Shown piece by piece: positions 62,300 through 64,000 of a stretch of DNA of 64,000 nucleotides (within the stretch, counting starts at the first letter, position 1; each line of letters begins with the position of its first letter). The notes beneath the pieces were generated by a model that worked only from the letters and a program-made list of their open reading frames with translations, made no database searches and had not been told where the DNA came from. The DNA lies in NCBI RefSeq assembly GCF_000368025.1, contig NZ_KB849210.1:90229-154228 (forward strand), given 5' to 3'. Made by a program: the position numbers and the translations under genes. The DNA is from Acinetobacter parvus DSM 16617 = CIP 108168 (GTDB taxonomy: Bacteria; Pseudomonadota; Gammaproteobacteria; Pseudomonadales; Moraxellaceae).

Positions 62300-64000
62300 T
62301 GTTTGATTTGAATACTTTCTGGCAGACTCACACTCCAATCATCAGTATCCTGATTCCAGCATTGACCAGCTTTATGCTATTGCTACTGGGTAACCCTGGG
62401 GCAGGTTCATTAAAACAGGACTGGCGACAACCCTGGCGGCGTAGCATCAGCCTGACTTCAGCAATTCTCGGTCTGCTGACCGCCATCAGTTACCTGATGA
62501 TTGCCAGTACAGGACAGATTAGTGTTTACCAGCTCAGCGAATGGTCTGCCCCGTTTGGTATTGTACTGGTACTGGATCGCTTATCGGCATTTATGCTGGT
62601 GCTGACCTATGCACTGGCCATTCCCGTAATCTGGTATGCCAGCGACAACTGGGACACCCGCGGACGCTATTTCCATACCATGTTCCACTTCCTGCTCATG
62701 GGAGTCTGTGGCGCATTCCTGACAGGTGACCTGTTTAACCTGTTTGTATTCTTTGAAATCCTGTTAATGGCCTCCTATGTACTGTTACTACATGGTCAGG
62801 GTCGTCCAAGATTCCAGTTGGGTATCCATTACGTCACCATCAACCTACTGGCATCCGCCCTGTTCCTGATTGGTCTGGGCATGATTTATGGCAGTGTTGG
62901 CAGCCTAAATATGGTAGATGTGGGTCGTATCCTGCCTACACTGGACGATGACCAGCACAAGCTGGCAATTGCAGGTGGCCTACTGCTGTTTGTAGTGTTT
63001 GGCATCAAGGCCGCAATGCTGCCTGTCGGATTCTGGCTGCCAAAGACCTATGCGGTTGCCAGCACACCTGTTGCCGCCATATTTACCATTATGACCAAGG
63101 TTGGGATTTATGCGATTTTACGTGTTAATGGCACAGTGTTTGACGATGCCATGGCACAAAGCATTTTTAAAAACACACTATTGTTGATTGGCCTGATCAC
63201 TTCGATTTATGGGGTGATTGGTGCAATTGGTGCGGAACGGCTACGTCGTTTTGTTGGCTTCATGGTGCTGTCATCTGTGGGTACATTGCTGATCGCTATT
63301 GCCATGTTCAACACACAGGCATGGTCAGCGGGTCTGTATTATCTGGTGCATAGTACCCTGATTGCCGCTGCATTCTATCTGTTCTGTGGCTGGATTACCG
63401 CCCAACGCGGCATGTTCAAGGATCATCTGAAAGTTGCACCCAAAATCAAGAATGAAAAGGCAGCGGCACTGACCTATTTCCTGATAGCAATGATGATCGC
63501 AGGTTTACCACCATTTAGTGGCTTTCTCGGTAAGGTCTTTATTTTACAGGCCACCGCTGAAACGGCGTATCAGGGCTGGATTATCGCCATTATCCTGATC
63601 GTTAGCCTACTAAGTATTCTTGGATTGACCCGTGTGGGTTTCATTCTGTTCTGGCGTGCCAGTCCACCTGAAATTGACCCGAATGAAGCAGCCTATCAAA
63701 CTTATCAGGGATTGCCAGCCTATGCACCCAACCGTAATGACACAGCCATTTATATCATTTTGGCAGGGCTGATGGCTTATGTCGTGTTTGCATCACCAAT
63801 CCAGACCTATACCGTATTGACTGCACAGCAAATCCAGAACCATGCGCTCTATAATCAGGCTATCTTAAAAACGGATGCACAGGGTCGCGTGATTAGCGTA
63901 CAACCTTATGATCCAACCTACCTGCCTGAAACTAAATATGGCGGCGAAGTTGAAGACCACAATGCCGTGCTGATTCCCGATGTTATTTCCAAAGCAACCC
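62299..64000 (+). CDS. mrpD: Mrp Na+/H+ antiporter subunit D (partial, runs off the window)
   Basis: The frame opens at ATG 62299, in the TAATG overlap with mrpC, and is open to the end of the window (567 codons). It reads MFDLNTFWQTHTPIISILIP and contains FLTGDLFNLFVFFEILLMAS, KAAMLPVGFWLPKTYAVAST and IAGLPPFSGFLGKVFIL, the NuoM/N-like core of MrpD. After about residue 470 it has a soluble tail, IDPNEAAYQTYQGLPAYAP and then another membrane segment. The stop codon lies beyond 64000. The length already exceeds the usual 500 residues, as in other long proteobacterial MrpD proteins. Confidence 0.93.
   Translation, partial: MFDLNTFWQTHTPIISILIPALTSFMLLLLGNPGAGSLKQDWRQPWRRSISLTSAILGLLTAISYLMIASTGQISVYQLSEWSAPFGIVLVLDRLSAFMLVLTYALAIPVIWYASDNWDTRGRYFHTMFHFLLMGVCGAFLTGDLFNLFVFFEILLMASYVLLLHGQGRPRFQLGIHYVTINLLASALFLIGLGMIYGSVGSLNMVDVGRILPTLDDDQHKLAIAGGLLLFVVFGIKAAMLPVGFWLPKTYAVASTPVAAIFTIMTKVGIYAILRVNGTVFDDAMAQSIFKNTLLLIGLITSIYGVIGAIGAERLRRFVGFMVLSSVGTLLIAIAMFNTQAWSAGLYYLVHSTLIAAAFYLFCGWITAQRGMFKDHLKVAPKIKNEKAAALTYFLIAMMIAGLPPFSGFLGKVFILQATAETAYQGWIIAIILIVSLLSILGLTRVGFILFWRASPPEIDPNEAAYQTYQGLPAYAPNRNDTAIYIILAGLMAYVVFASPIQTYTVLTAQQIQNHALYNQAILKTDAQGRVISVQPYDPTYLPETKYGGEVEDHNAVLIPDVISKAT

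Overview
The window looks like chromosomal DNA of an Acinetobacter species. The recognised proteins, the Q-rich extension of UbiE, the tandem-domain polyphosphate:AMP phosphotransferase, the recC-recB-recD order and the roughly 40-45 % GC content all fit that genus. A species cannot be assigned from the sequence alone. No rRNA, tRNA, CRISPR array or prophage is visible.

Layout. Bases 1-2700 are a patchy region: a short DUF3883 gene, the zinc-independent ribosomal protein L31 behind a Zur-like palindrome, the fluoride channel gene crcB behind a fluoride riboswitch and a 23-codon leader ORF, hopJ, and a broken DUF6508 gene. Bases 2650-9500 hold mostly minus-strand housekeeping genes (a flavoprotein, a TrmB-like methyltransferase, a metallo-hydrolase, hemH, murI, a DUF1285 gene). 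This run is interrupted by a DUF4062 gene that has lost its 5' end to an IS200/IS605-type remnant. Bases 9600-24600 carry etfD, a TPR gene, tusA, corC-lnt, gspF-gspG, priA, a CPA2 antiporter, hslO and cbpA-cbpM. Bases 24660-33370 hold a 999-residue orphan lipoprotein (possibly perforin-like), corA, pnp, rpsO and a serine hydrolase. Bases 33371-43311 contain the recCBD helicase-nuclease genes. Downstream of recD lies an intergenic region with an exact GacA-type box and a strong terminator, which suggests an Rsm/CsrB-type small RNA. The recB-recD boundary carries seven 12-bp repeats that resemble DnaA boxes. Bases 43490-50140 hold small unknown genes, the polyphosphate:AMP phosphotransferase, and ubiE-ubiJ-ubiB. 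Bases 50600-54850 form an alcohol-oxidation locus: iron alcohol dehydrogenase, GAF-type regulator and aldehyde dehydrogenase. Bases 55140-58834 hold hisIE followed by a UvrD-like helicase and an AAA/ABC-type ATPase. The window ends inside the Mrp Na+/H+ antiporter operon.

Functionally most of the window is core metabolism, envelope and genome maintenance. The observations most worth follow-up are regulatory: the candidate GacA-controlled small RNA after recD, the DnaA-box-like repeat array at recD, and the fluoride riboswitch with its own translated leader. The orphan lipoprotein is the best candidate for an undescribed protein function.
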